Part shown: positions 1 to 9,900 of the stretch, one piece after another | Numbering within the stretch: the first letter of the stretch is position 1 | How the letters are laid out: the number at the start of each line of letters is the position of its first letter | Assembly: GCF_013364195.1 (NCBI RefSeq) | Contig: NZ_CP054918.1 | Span: forward strand, 5,693,001-5,757,000 | Direction of reading: 5' to 3' | DNA length: 64,000 nt | From: Streptomyces sp. NA04227 | GTDB taxonomy: Bacteria; Actinomycetota; Actinomycetes; Streptomycetales; Streptomycetaceae | Position numbers and translations under genes: made by a program | The notes under the pieces: model-generated | What the model was told of the DNA's origin: nothing | What the model saw: only the letters and a program-made list of their open reading frames with translations | The model's database searches: none

Positions 1-3000
1 GACACCGGTTAGCTCGCCTCCACCATTCGCCGGGCCCGCTCTCCCGACAGGGGTTCCGAAATCCCACTCGTAGATTTGACCAGGCCGCGCCTCGCCTGTA
101 ACAGGGTCCGGCGTATTGGGCTTCGGCGTTCCCCGGTTGATAGTGTCGGCTATTCGCTGGCGAACGTGCTTTGCCTTACCGGTGAAGATCCCAGCGGCAT
201 CGTCTACCAGTGCACCTCCAGGCCGGTGACGGTCCACGATGTGCTGCCAGTCGCCGTTTTCCAGCGCCGCGGTTCCACACAGGCCATTCGAATTGTGCAC
301 CAGGACCGGCGTCTCGCCCGCCAGCACATAGTACGTGTGCAGCCCCTCCACCGTGAGGTTGTAAGTCCTCGCATGCTTGGTGAAGGGCTTGTTGGCGGTG
401 ACGATGACCGTGTCACCCTTGTCGGTGCGGAGGGTCATTCCCGGCTTCAGGCCGCGGGCCGGGACCCAGTCCTCCTCGGACGGGGACCAGAACGGGTGCT
501 CGTGTGTCGCTGTCAGGGACTCGATCCCCTGATCGGTGGCAAGGGAAAGCTTGTTGAACTTCTTGTCCGCTTCGGTGCGGATCAGGTGCGTCACCCGGTG
601 CGGTTCCGTCTTACCCGTCTTGGGGTCGGTTGCCAGAACCTGGTCACCGACCTCGACATCCTCGATGTCTTCGGTTGATCCGTCTGCCATGAGGACATCG
701 GTGCCTGCCAGGAAACACTTGAAGCAATCCGATAGATCCATAGCGTCTTTGGCACGGTCGGCTTTCTTCTTCCCCTTGAACCACTTCGATACGAAGCTCA
801 GAGCCTTGAGCGGCTTGAACGTAGGGAGATCACCGAGAGTGCTGATACACGCCGTACTGCGGCCTTTCTTCTCATAGCACTTATCCCAGGCTTCTAGGTC
901 AGGTCCGACGATGTACCACGCAGCCTTCACAGGGCGGGGCGAGACCAGCCACTTGAGCTTGGATTCAGCCCACTTGTTCAACGCGGTGGGACCGTACTGA
1001 GGCCCATTCACGCCCCCGCCGCCCGAGGACCCGGTCTGTTGCACCGCTGCCGAGGGGACAACCGGGTTGATGACTCCCCCACCGGTCGGCGACCCGTTCT
1101 TGGAGAGGCTTCCGTCGCCGTGTGTCACCACACCCGAGCCGCATCCCAGTCCGGTGCTGCCTCCGCAGGCGAGGCCGAGGCCGGAGGGGTCGGAGAACAC
1201 GAGAGGGTTCTGTGCTCCGTAGGAGAAGCCGTTCAGTGTCTGCGGCTTGTCCACTTCCAGGAGTGGGTCCACGCTGAGGAATTGGCCGAGGCCCGGGTCG
1301 TATTCGCGGGCCCCGAGGTGGGTCAGGCCGGTGCTGGGGGTGTCGTCGGTGCCGCCGACGAAGCCTTTGGTGCCCGGCCAGGCGTTGGGCTTGGTTCCCC
1401 GGAGGCCGCCGAACGGGAGCGTGCGGCGGGCGGTGAGTTGATGGGTGGCCGCGTCGATGGAGAGCTGTGCGGTGCCGTGGTGGTCGGCCAGGGTGAAGGA
1501 GACGCTGCCGTCGTCCTTCTGTACGGCCTGGTTGCCGCCGCCCAGGTCGATGTATCGCGTGCCCTTGGGTTGGGTCGCGCCCTTGGGCAGTGTGATCTCG
1601 GTGTTGCCGAGGTAGAGGGTCGTCTCGGTGGGTGTGCGCCCGATGAGCCGGTTGCCGTCGGCGTCGTAGAGGTATTCGGTCGTCTTCGTACCGCCCGATC
1701 CGTCGGGCTCGGACGCCTTCTCCAGATGTCCCTCGGCGTCCCACGTGAGTGTCTGGTTCGCGGAACCTCGTGGACGGGATGTCGTGTTGCCAGTGTTGTC
1801 GTACGCGTAGGTGTCCGTACGCGGGCCCGAGGGACCGGTGGTGGCGAGCGAGGTCAGCGTGTGCGGCTGGGGGGCGGTGGCCGCCGGGTAGGTGTAGGTG
1901 CGGGTGGTGTCCTTGGCCGTGTCGCCTGACGGGTCGTGCAGGGTCTCCTTCGTGCGCTGGCCGGCTTTGTTGTATTCGTACTCGTGCCAGTACGGGGCCG
2001 GGCCTGCGATCGCGGTGCCGGAGGGCTGCGCCGCGCAGGTGGCCGTGGACTGGGTCCATGCCTTCTCCAGGCGGCGCAGGCCGTCGTACTGGAAGCACTG
2101 GTTGTCGGTACCCGCGCTCGAAGTGTCCTTGATCGAAAGGACGTTGCCTGCGTCGTCGTACGAGTAGGCCGCCTTGCGGTCGATGGTGCTGACATCCTCA
2201 CGGTCGACCTGTGAGGAGGCGAGCCGCTGGGTCCCCCACTCGTAGGTGTTGGTGACCCAGGTGTGCTTGCCCTCCCCGTAGGACATCTCGTACTGCTCGG
2301 GATTACCCGTCAGGGAGTAGCGGGTGTAAGCACGGACGCCGCTGCCACCGCTCAGCGAGATCGGGCGCAGGGTGGCGTCCTCGTACATGTAGGAGAAGAC
2401 CGTCGCAGGCAGCGCACCCGCAGTCGGGTAACCCCTTCCTTGAACGGTGCCCGAGGGGTTATAGGTCGTGTCGAAGGTGTAGTTGCCCTGGAGAGTGCCC
2501 TCGGAGGCGGGAACGCTGACCTCGGACCGCCGTACACGGTAAAGGCGGTCGAGCCAGGTGACCTTGTTGCTGTACGCCTGGCCTCCGGAGTAGCGGATGC
2601 TTTCCGCCAGTTGCCCCTTGGCGCCGTCGAGCGTGTCGTAGATCCACTTGGCGCGCAGGGGGCCGGTGAGGGAGTCCTTGCGCAGTTCGGTCTTGCGGCC
2701 GAGGCCGTCGTGGACGTGGGCGAGGGTGGTGCCCCGTGCGTCGGTGGTGGTGAGCAGTTGTCCGCGGATGTCGTAGGTGCTGGTCGCGGTGCCCTTGTCG
2801 GGGTCAGTGGACTTCGTCTTCAGGCCGCGCAGGTCGTAGGTGTTGGTCCACACGGCGCCGTCCGGGCCGGTGATCTGCGCGACCTCGCCGCGGGGGGTGT
2901 AGGCGTACTTGGTGGCGTCGAAGGTGACGCCTTCGCGGTCGTGGTGCTGGCGCAGTTCGGTGGTGCGCCCGCGGGCGTCGGTCAGCGCGGTGGTGGTCGT

Positions 3001-6000
3001 GCCTCCGACAGGCGGGACGACCTTGGTGCGGTCACCGCCGTAGTAGGTAGTGGTGCGGCCGAATTCGGTGCCGCTCTGGCCGTTGCCCGCGACCTGCCAG
3101 GCAGCCGTCTCGCGGCCGAGGCCGTCGTAGGAGTGGCGGGTCTGGGTCTCGACGTTCATTGCTTCGTCGAGCTTCGACAGGGGGGAGCCGACGGGGGCGC
3201 CGTTCATGTAGTAGGGCGCGAACTCCTGGTACACCAGGCCGCGTTCGTCGTAGAAGGTGTCGGTGAGCAGGCGTCCGCCGTTGGGGCCGGGCTGCTGGGT
3301 CTGCCGGGGGCGGAGGAAGCCGTCGTAGAGGACGTAGGAGATGTGCTGTGCGCCGTTGTTGCCGATCTCGCGGGTGCCGACGGAGACTGGTTTGCCCTCG
3401 GCGACGGTGTACACGAATTCGTACGTCGGGGTCTGGCCGGTGAGGCGGTCGGCGAGCCAGACTTTGGTGGAGCGTCCGAGGGCGTCGTAGGCGAAGTTGG
3501 TGATCTTGTCGTTGGTGTCCTTGACGCTCGTCTGCAGGCCGCGCAGGGCGTCGTACTTGGTGGTGGTCGTCTGGGCCGTTGTCGCGTCGCCGGTCTTGGC
3601 GGGCGGGGTGGTCACCTTCACGGTCGTCGCGAAGCCGGTGGCCGGGGTCGGTTCGGTGGTCGTGGTGCGCCCGTCGCTGCGGGGCAGGCGGGTGAGGACT
3701 CCTTCAGAGGTGACCCGGACGTCGGCGGTCAGGTCGTTGACGGTGAGGGCACGGCCGTAGGTGTCGTAGGTGGTGCCGCTCTCGCGGTAGATGGCGGTGG
3801 AGTCCTCGTACGAGTCGAGCTCCGCCGAGGCCGTGACATTGCCGTTGGTGGGCGCGGCCCCGTAGGCGCCGTTGTCGTAGGCGTGGCGGGTGTCGCTCAT
3901 GACGTCGGCGGGCCGGGCCGGCGTATCGGCACAGGACTTGGCGACGGATTCCTCGCGCGAGGGGAACGCCAGGAGGTTGTCGGTGGTGTTGGTGGCGTAC
4001 TCGGTACGGGTGCAGGTGTTGTCGTCGGCGCGTGCGTCGTCGCCGAAGTCGTCGACCTGGGTGGGGCGTCCGGCGACGGTGTCGAAGGTGTTCTTCTGCG
4101 AGGTCGTGCGCCACTGGCTGCCGGCGCCGTCGTCGAGTGAGATGAAGGTCTTCGTGTGGGCGGTGCCGGTGAAGTTGGCGGTCACCGTGCCCCAGGTGCG
4201 GGTCTTCTTGGCCGTCTCATGGTGCCAGGGGCGGCTGACGGTCTTCTCCAGAACCGCGCCACCGGGCTTGGAGTAGCTCGCCGTCTTGTAGGCGAAGCCC
4301 GCGGCTGAATCATGATCGGTGATCGGGTCGCCCTCCCCGCCGCCGAGGGTCACCGACTCACTCTTGGTGCCACCGGTGGGTGAGGCGCGGTCGCCGTCCA
4401 TGCCGCGCAGGAAGTAGCTGTCCGACTGCGTCTTCATCGCCGACGCGCCGCCCTGGCCACCGGTCTGCACCCGGACGTGCCCATAACCACGCCACTGCGA
4501 CCAGGTCTTGAACTTCTCCTTGGTCAGGCCGTCGTCATCGTCGTAGTGCCAGGCGGCGTCCCCGAGGTAGCTGTAGGAGGTCACCTGGTCGGGAGCGCCA
4601 CCGGTGCGGTCGGTGGCCGTGACGGAGTTGACGACGTACTTGTTGAACCACTGCTGTTCCGGGTCGTCGGTGGCGTCTCCCCCGATGTACTGCGGGAAAC
4701 ACCGGGTGGTGTTGCTCTGCGGAGTCGGCAGGGCGGTCCAATTGCACGCCGCGGCGGAGTAGTTGACGTCGATCTGGCCGCCGTATTCGTCCGCGACGGT
4801 GGACAGCCGGGACTTCACGAAGGGGGCGTACCCGTCGCCGGTCTTGTCGAGCCGGTTGACGAGCTGGGTGTAGGCGAAGGTGGTCTTCGGCAGGGTGACG
4901 GCGGGGGTGGCGCTGTGGCCGGTGTGCTGCACGGAGTCGAGCAGGAGCTGGTAGTCGGTGTCGGCCATGCCCCAGCGGTGGTTCAGCTTCCAGGAGTCGA
5001 CGTCCTTGTACGTGGCCGAGGCAGCGTCGAGGACCTGCGAAGTGACCTGGGTGAGCCGCTTGCGGGTGAAGAAGGACGGAGACAGGCGCCCCTGGTCGCA
5101 GTCGGTGCCCGCCGCGCAGTTGAGGTCCCACGGCGTGTCGTACCAGTAGAAGCCGTCGGTGGAGATCGAGGAGCAGTCGGTGGCGGCGTCGGGGATGCAG
5201 CGCTCGCTGTCGGTGAAGTTCACCTTCGCGAGCGCCTTGGTGCCGTACATGGTGCTGGAGCGCAGGCCGTACTCGACGCGGTCGAGGGTTCCGCCGCGGG
5301 TGTACGGGGTTTCGTCGGCGGCCTTGAGATTGCGGCCGTAGTGGTTGGTTTCCTTGTTGTAGTAGTAGGCGATGGCGTTGCCGTGCGGGTCGACGGCGTA
5401 GTCGAGGTTCCAGCGCCATGCCTGCTGGCACCAGGAGTCGGCGAAGGTGGTGCCGTGGCACTTGTCGCCCGCGTCGTCGCCGTAGACCGGAACGGTCCAG
5501 GTGGAGTCGGTGGTCTCCTTGCCCTCGGCCCAGCCGGGAAGGCGGTGGTATCCGAAGTAGTAGCGGAATCCCTTGGCGTCGGTGAGCCGCCAGTACTCGC
5601 CGTCGTCGTCGCCGTTGCCGCGGTCGCTCGAGGCGAGACGGTCGATCTTCGTCCCGTCGTCCTGCTTGAACCGATAGGAGTTGGCCCCGGCGGGGACGAG
5701 TTCTCCGCTCTTGCCGTTGAAGGAGACGAAGGCGTTGTCGTAGGCCCAGCACAGGTCGCCGGGCTTGTTGCCGTCGGCATGCTTCACACCATCGTCCGCG
5801 CAGGACTTGTAGCGGCGCTCGATGAACCCGGGCGACAGATCAAAGCCGTCACCGACCCAGGACGACTGGTTGTTCGTGCTGCCGGTGCGGCCGTCCACAG
5901 CGCCCGAGGAGTAGCTCAGGGCGAGGGACGGCTCGAGCCCGCCGGGGACGTCGGGCGCGGAAAACGGATACGACCAGGCGAAGTCACCAGTGTTGAGGTT

Positions 6001-6879
6001 CGTCTGCCACGAGGAGGAGGCCGCCAGAGGAGTGGCCTTGTAGTCGCCCTTGCCACCTTCGGTGCTCGCGACCGCGGCGAGGACGGTCGGCGCGGCGCCG
6101 GCGAGAACGACCTTGCGCGCAGTGACGGTCTGCTTCTCGGCATCGTTGGTGGAAGGCAGAGGCGTTGCCGCGCGGCAGACCTTCTTCTCCGGTGAGGTGA
6201 GGGCGCAGGCGGGCAGCTCCACGAGCTGGAGCCGGGAGGCCCAGCCTCCGCCGTATGCGTCGGCGAAGTCGGCGTAGTCCACGGTGACTTCGACACGTTG
6301 GCTGTTGTTGCTCGTGGCTGCCCTTGGCGTGGCCGCTCGGGAGGACTTGGCGGAGGGCTTCTCGGCCGTCTTCAGCCTGCCGCTCCCGGACGCCTGCTCG
6401 GCGGTCTTCGGTTCCAGGCTTATCAGCAGACCGTTCACCCCAGCCTTACGGGCCGCCTTCCGGTCGAGGGTACGGGCGCTCACCTCGAAACCGGCAGGCT
6501 TCGCGGATCCCGACTCCCTGTCGACGGCAGCAGCTTTCAGCCGGAGCGGGAGATTTCCGGGGCGTACCTGTTTGGCCGCTTGTCCCGCCGTGGCGGGTGG
6601 TGCGAGGCGCACACTGCCGGTGGCAGCCGCCGGCCAGTCGACGTCCGGCTTCCCCTGCGGAGTGCGCGGCCCCTTCTGTACCTTGCGCGGTTCGACCTTG
6701 GCCGCATGGCCCTCAAGAGGTTTGTCGGAGCTGGGAGTTGCGGGCCGCCCCTTGCCCGAGTCGGCCACCTGGGCGGGCTGGGCAACGCCCTGCAGCAAGG
6801 TGCCGATCATGATCACGGCTGAGCCCAGCGCGACACTGCTGCGCAGGGCTCGGAGCTTGTTGGTCGGTCTGCCGTTCAT
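1..6879 (-). CDS. Rhs/YD-repeat polymorphic toxin with Hint domain, 3' end cut by window edge
   Basis: The frame is open from an ATG at 6879 to the left edge (2293 codons seen). The N-terminus (MNGRPTNKLRALRSSVAL...) is a signal peptide. It is followed by an SpvB-like region and a long YD/Rhs-repeat shell. The Rhs core motif HLGAREYDPGLGQFLSVDPL and FSDPSGL lie near residues 1855-1885. A Hint autoprocessing domain starts at Cys CFLAGTDVLMADGS (about residue 2055, base 717), contains THEHPFW, and ends at VLVHNSN (about base 286). The remaining 95 residues are the toxin tail, with HIVDRH and YEWDFG. They resemble ribonuclease-type toxin tails, but I cannot name the family. As known for Rhs proteins, the shell encloses the tail and Hint cleavage releases it for contact-dependent competition. 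The immunity gene should lie just left of the window. The LamG gene 106 bp upstream is the usual partner. Confidence 0.9.
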   Translation of the reverse strand, partial: MNGRPTNKLRALRSSVALGSAVIMIGTLLQGVAQPAQVADSGKGRPATPSSDKPLEGHAAKVEPRKVQKGPRTPQGKPDVDWPAAATGSVRLAPPATAGQAAKQVRPGNLPLRLKAAAVDRESGSAKPAGFEVSARTLDRKAARKAGVNGLLISLEPKTAEQASGSGRLKTAEKPSAKSSRAATPRAATSNNSQRVEVTVDYADFADAYGGGWASRLQLVELPACALTSPEKKVCRAATPLPSTNDAEKQTVTARKVVLAGAAPTVLAAVASTEGGKGDYKATPLAASSSWQTNLNTGDFAWSYPFSAPDVPGGLEPSLALSYSSGAVDGRTGSTNNQSSWVGDGFDLSPGFIERRYKSCADDGVKHADGNKPGDLCWAYDNAFVSFNGKSGELVPAGANSYRFKQDDGTKIDRLASSDRGNGDDDGEYWRLTDAKGFRYYFGYHRLPGWAEGKETTDSTWTVPVYGDDAGDKCHGTTFADSWCQQAWRWNLDYAVDPHGNAIAYYYNKETNHYGRNLKAADETPYTRGGTLDRVEYGLRSSTMYGTKALAKVNFTDSERCIPDAATDCSSISTDGFYWYDTPWDLNCAAGTDCDQGRLSPSFFTRKRLTQVTSQVLDAASATYKDVDSWKLNHRWGMADTDYQLLLDSVQHTGHSATPAVTLPKTTFAYTQLVNRLDKTGDGYAPFVKSRLSTVADEYGGQIDVNYSAAACNWTALPTPQSNTTRCFPQYIGGDATDDPEQQWFNKYVVNSVTATDRTGGAPDQVTSYSYLGDAAWHYDDDDGLTKEKFKTWSQWRGYGHVRVQTGGQGGASAMKTQSDSYFLRGMDGDRASPTGGTKSESVTLGGGEGDPITDHDSAAGFAYKTASYSKPGGAVLEKTVSRPWHHETAKKTRTWGTVTANFTGTAHTKTFISLDDGAGSQWRTTSQKNTFDTVAGRPTQVDDFGDDARADDNTCTRTEYATNTTDNLLAFPSREESVAKSCADTPARPADVMSDTRHAYDNGAYGAAPTNGNVTASAELDSYEDSTAIYRESGTTYDTYGRALTVNDLTADVRVTSEGVLTRLPRSDGRTTTTEPTPATGFATTVKVTTPPAKTGDATTAQTTTTKYDALRGLQTSVKDTNDKITNFAYDALGRSTKVWLADRLTGQTPTYEFVYTVAEGKPVSVGTREIGNNGAQHISYVLYDGFLRPRQTQQPGPNGGRLLTDTFYDERGLVYQEFAPYYMNGAPVGSPLSKLDEAMNVETQTRHSYDGLGRETAAWQVAGNGQSGTEFGRTTTYYGGDRTKVVPPVGGTTTTALTDARGRTTELRQHHDREGVTFDATKYAYTPRGEVAQITGPDGAVWTNTYDLRGLKTKSTDPDKGTATSTYDIRGQLLTTTDARGTTLAHVHDGLGRKTELRKDSLTGPLRAKWIYDTLDGAKGQLAESIRYSGGQAYSNKVTWLDRLYRVRRSEVSVPASEGTLQGNYTFDTTYNPSGTVQGRGYPTAGALPATVFSYMYEDATLRPISLSGGSGVRAYTRYSLTGNPEQYEMSYGEGKHTWVTNTYEWGTQRLASSQVDREDVSTIDRKAAYSYDDAGNVLSIKDTSSAGTDNQCFQYDGLRRLEKAWTQSTATCAAQPSGTAIAGPAPYWHEYEYNKAGQRTKETLHDPSGDTAKDTTRTYTYPAATAPQPHTLTSLATTGPSGPRTDTYAYDNTGNTTSRPRGSANQTLTWDAEGHLEKASEPDGSGGTKTTEYLYDADGNRLIGRTPTETTLYLGNTEITLPKGATQPKGTRYIDLGGGNQAVQKDDGSVSFTLADHHGTAQLSIDAATHQLTARRTLPFGGLRGTKPNAWPGTKGFVGGTDDTPSTGLTHLGAREYDPGLGQFLSVDPLLEVDKPQTLNGFSYGAQNPLVFSDPSGLGLACGGSTGLGCGSGVVTHGDGSLSKNGSPTGGGVINPVVPSAAVQQTGSSGGGGVNGPQYGPTALNKWAESKLKWLVSPRPVKAAWYIVGPDLEAWDKCYEKKGRSTACISTLGDLPTFKPLKALSFVSKWFKGKKKADRAKDAMDLSDCFKCFLAGTDVLMADGSTEDIEDVEVGDQVLATDPKTGKTEPHRVTHLIRTEADKKFNKLSLATDQGIESLTATHEHPFWSPSEEDWVPARGLKPGMTLRTDKGDTVIVTANKPFTKHARTYNLTVEGLHTYYVLAGETPVLVHNSNGLCGTAALENGDWQHIVDRHRPGGALVDDAAGIFTGKAKHVRQRIADTINRGTPKPNTPDPVTGEARPGQIYEWDFGTPVGRAGPANGGGELTGV

Positions 6880-6985
6880 CCTGTGCTTCGTCCTTCACTG
6901 AGGGCGTTGGGGCGCGCCTGTGTACGGCGGGCCCAGTGATGGGATTGCGCTGAGCGGCGACGACAAAGTGGCGCCGGGGGATCGG

Positions 6986-9900
6986 TCAAGAACCGGTGGG
7001 AACTTCGGATGGCCTGTCCTGGCGCGGAGTTGCCAGATCTTGGATCTGCGAGGCAGTCAACGTGCCCTGGAACGTCCACAGATCAGAGACCAGCCCCGGC
7101 CACGTCCGTGCCCCCGCGACCCCGTTGCCGCCCACGGTCAGCGGCCGACTGGAGTTGTGGGACAGCGAGTTGAAGCTCCACGACACCCGGTCCTCGCAGT
7201 TCGGATCGTCCGCGGTGCCATCGCCGTCGGAGTCGGCGCAAGTGAACTGCTCCAGACCGCCGTTGACGTAGAGCAGGAGTTGGCGGCGGGTCCCGTCCTG
7301 GACGAGGGCGACGTGGTTCCATTCCGTCGGTGTGAAGAACTGGCTGTTCTCCGCGCGGGCCACGACCGCGGTGCTTCCGTCCGCGGAGGCCGTGGTGACC
7401 ACCCAGGAACCCGGATCGGTCTCGGGGTTGGCTCCCGGTTCGTATCGCAATTCGAAGGGATGCTTGCTCGCTCCGGGCACCGTGAGGACCGCTGCCGTCT
7501 GCGACGGGACCGCGGCGGCCTGCACCCAGGCGGACGCGGTATAGCTCTGGCCAGTGTCGAAGGGGACACGCGCCGACACGGCGTGATCGTCGACGCCGTC
7601 CAGGACCAGTGCTCCGTCGATCCCCTGCGCGCTGTCGACCACGGCACCGCCGCGCAGGCTCAGGTCGTTGCTCCCGGCGAGGTCGTCCGGCGTGATGGAG
7701 GCCGTGGCGGAGTCGAACTTCCAGCGGCCGGTCAGCACCGGCCGGTTCTCGTACAGCGTCCGCACCTCGTCGTCCGATACGGCCCTGTCGTACATCCGTA
7801 CGTCGTCGACCTGCCCACGCAGGTGGCTCAGCGGTCCCGAGGACGCGAGGGCGCTGCCCAGGGTCACCGGGCCCGTGGCCAACCAGGGTGTGATGAACGG
7901 CTGTTCGTCCACGAGTTCGCCGTTGACGTACAGACGGATCTGCGAAGAGTCGAGGTCGTACACGCCCGCCACGTGCGACCAGGAACCGAGCCCGCCCGCC
8001 GGGCAGCCGGGATTGTCGGGCGGACAGGCGTTCTGCCGGGCCCTCACGAACGAGGCGTCCGTGCTGTCCGCGGTCGGACGCAGGAACACCCACCCGCCGA
8101 GCGAACTGGAGTGGTACAACTCGAAACCGCGCTGCGGGCCACTGCTCTGCGCGACGGCGGTCATGGCCGCATCACCCTTGTCCTTGGGCAGCTTGACCCA
8201 CGCGGCCACCGCGAAGCTCTGGAAGGTATCCATGACGGGCCGACCGCTGGTGGCGTAGTCGTCGACCCCGTCCAGGTTCAGCGCCTTGTCGGCCAAGCCC
8301 TGTACGCCGGTCTGCGCGCCGCCCCGCAGGGCCGCGGTGACCTTCTGGGCGCGCCCGACGACCCGGCTGGCGCTGTCGTTCTCGTCCAGCGGCCAGACCA
8401 GCTTTGCGGGACGGTTGGTGTCCACGGGGGACTTGCCGTGCAGCTTGGTGACCTGCTCTGCGGTGAGCTGGTAGTCGAAGAGCTGGACCTCGTCCAGGTG
8501 TCCCGGGAAGAAGTTCTCCACGGTGCCGTAGTGGGAGGCCGCACCCAGCATCGTCCCGCCTCGGGCGTCCCACGGGGTCGAGAACGGCGCGCTCCCGACA
8601 AGCTTGCCGCCGATGTAGAGCAGCAGCTTCTGGTTGGGGTTGTCGAAGACTCCGACCAGGTGCGTCCAGGTGTCGAGGCGTCCTGCCCGGCATGCTTCGT
8701 CGCCTGCCGTACAGCTGGGCTGGCTCGCGCGTGCGACCGTGCTGCCCGAGGCGTCGGCCCCGTGCCGCAGGAACGACCAGGAGCCCGTGGAGGGCGAGTA
8801 GTAGATCTCGAAGCCGCTGGTGTTCTGGCCGGGCTGGGCAAGCGCCGCGACCGCTCCCTGCGGTGCGGTCGTCGGCAGCTTGGCCCACAGCGACACCGAG
8901 AAACTCTTGCCGGTGTTCAGCACAGGTGAGGGGCTCGCGGCGTAGTCGTCGATACCGTCCAGCCCGAGAGCACCGCCCGCGGTGCCCGCGGCACCGGCCT
9001 TGGCTCCCCCGTGCAGTTCGGCCTCCCACGTACCGCCCTCACCGGTGACGGAGGACGCCCCCGCCGGTTCGTCCAACTGCCAGGAAAGCCGGTCGGGTTG
9101 ACCAGAGCGCACCCGGAACACATAGGTCGCCCGAGTGCTTCCGCGGCTCGCGGCATCGAATGCCTGCACATGCAGGATGTTCACGCCCGGCTTCGACGGC
9201 ATCGTCTTGATCGATTTCGCCGCGCCCCCCGTTGTCGAAATGGTGTGCTGCGCCTGGTCGTTGATGCGATAGGTGTACTTGGTGACGTCTGTGGCCGGGG
9301 AGTCGAACGTGAAGGTGCCGTAGCGGCCCACCCCATCGGTCCATGGTGTGGCGGTGTCCGTGGACGCCGGGTAGTGCGGGGAGGAGACGGACGGTGGCGC
9401 AGGTTCCGAAGAGTCGTAGATCACGCCACAGGTCGTCGCGGAGCCTTCCCAGGACCATGGGGACCACTGGGCCCCGTCCCAGGATCGGGCGTACCAGCTC
9501 ACCTTGCGGTCCGGCGGCAGGTTCGTTGGCGTGACCTTGAAGTCCGAACCGGATGACTTGGTGGTGGTCTTGGACTTCCACCGGTTGACGAAGCCCTTGC
9601 CGTCGCCGCTGTCCCAGTCCGCGCGGAATTCCACCGCGACGTTGTCCCCGTCCGGGTCCTTCACGTCGTAGGCGTGAAGGGACGGCACGTACCTTGTCCG
9701 GGCCGGATTGTCCGGGTGCACGCAGGCTCCGCCCGGCTCCTGAACGAGCTGCGACATGCGGATCTGCGAGGGCGGACGGTTGTAGGTGACGCGCAGGTAG
9801 GCGTCGTCGGAGAAGCGTTTCCAGCCCAGGGCGTCGGACTCGTTGACGGAACGCAGTCCGAAGGTGAGCGTCGACCAGCGGTTGTCTGCGGCCTGCTGCA

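Noticed and set aside
286..717. Intein in the Rhs protein
   Set aside because: The Hint fold is shared with inteins, but position after an Rhs core, the HNSN end and a short toxin tail indicate the polymorphic-toxin Hint type, which cleaves rather than splices.
2263..4140. Plus-strand open frame of 625 codons opposite the Rhs gene
   Set aside because: Its composition is a Val/Gly/Ala-rich shadow of the antisense frame. The minus strand reads as continuous YD-repeat protein with proper codon bias.
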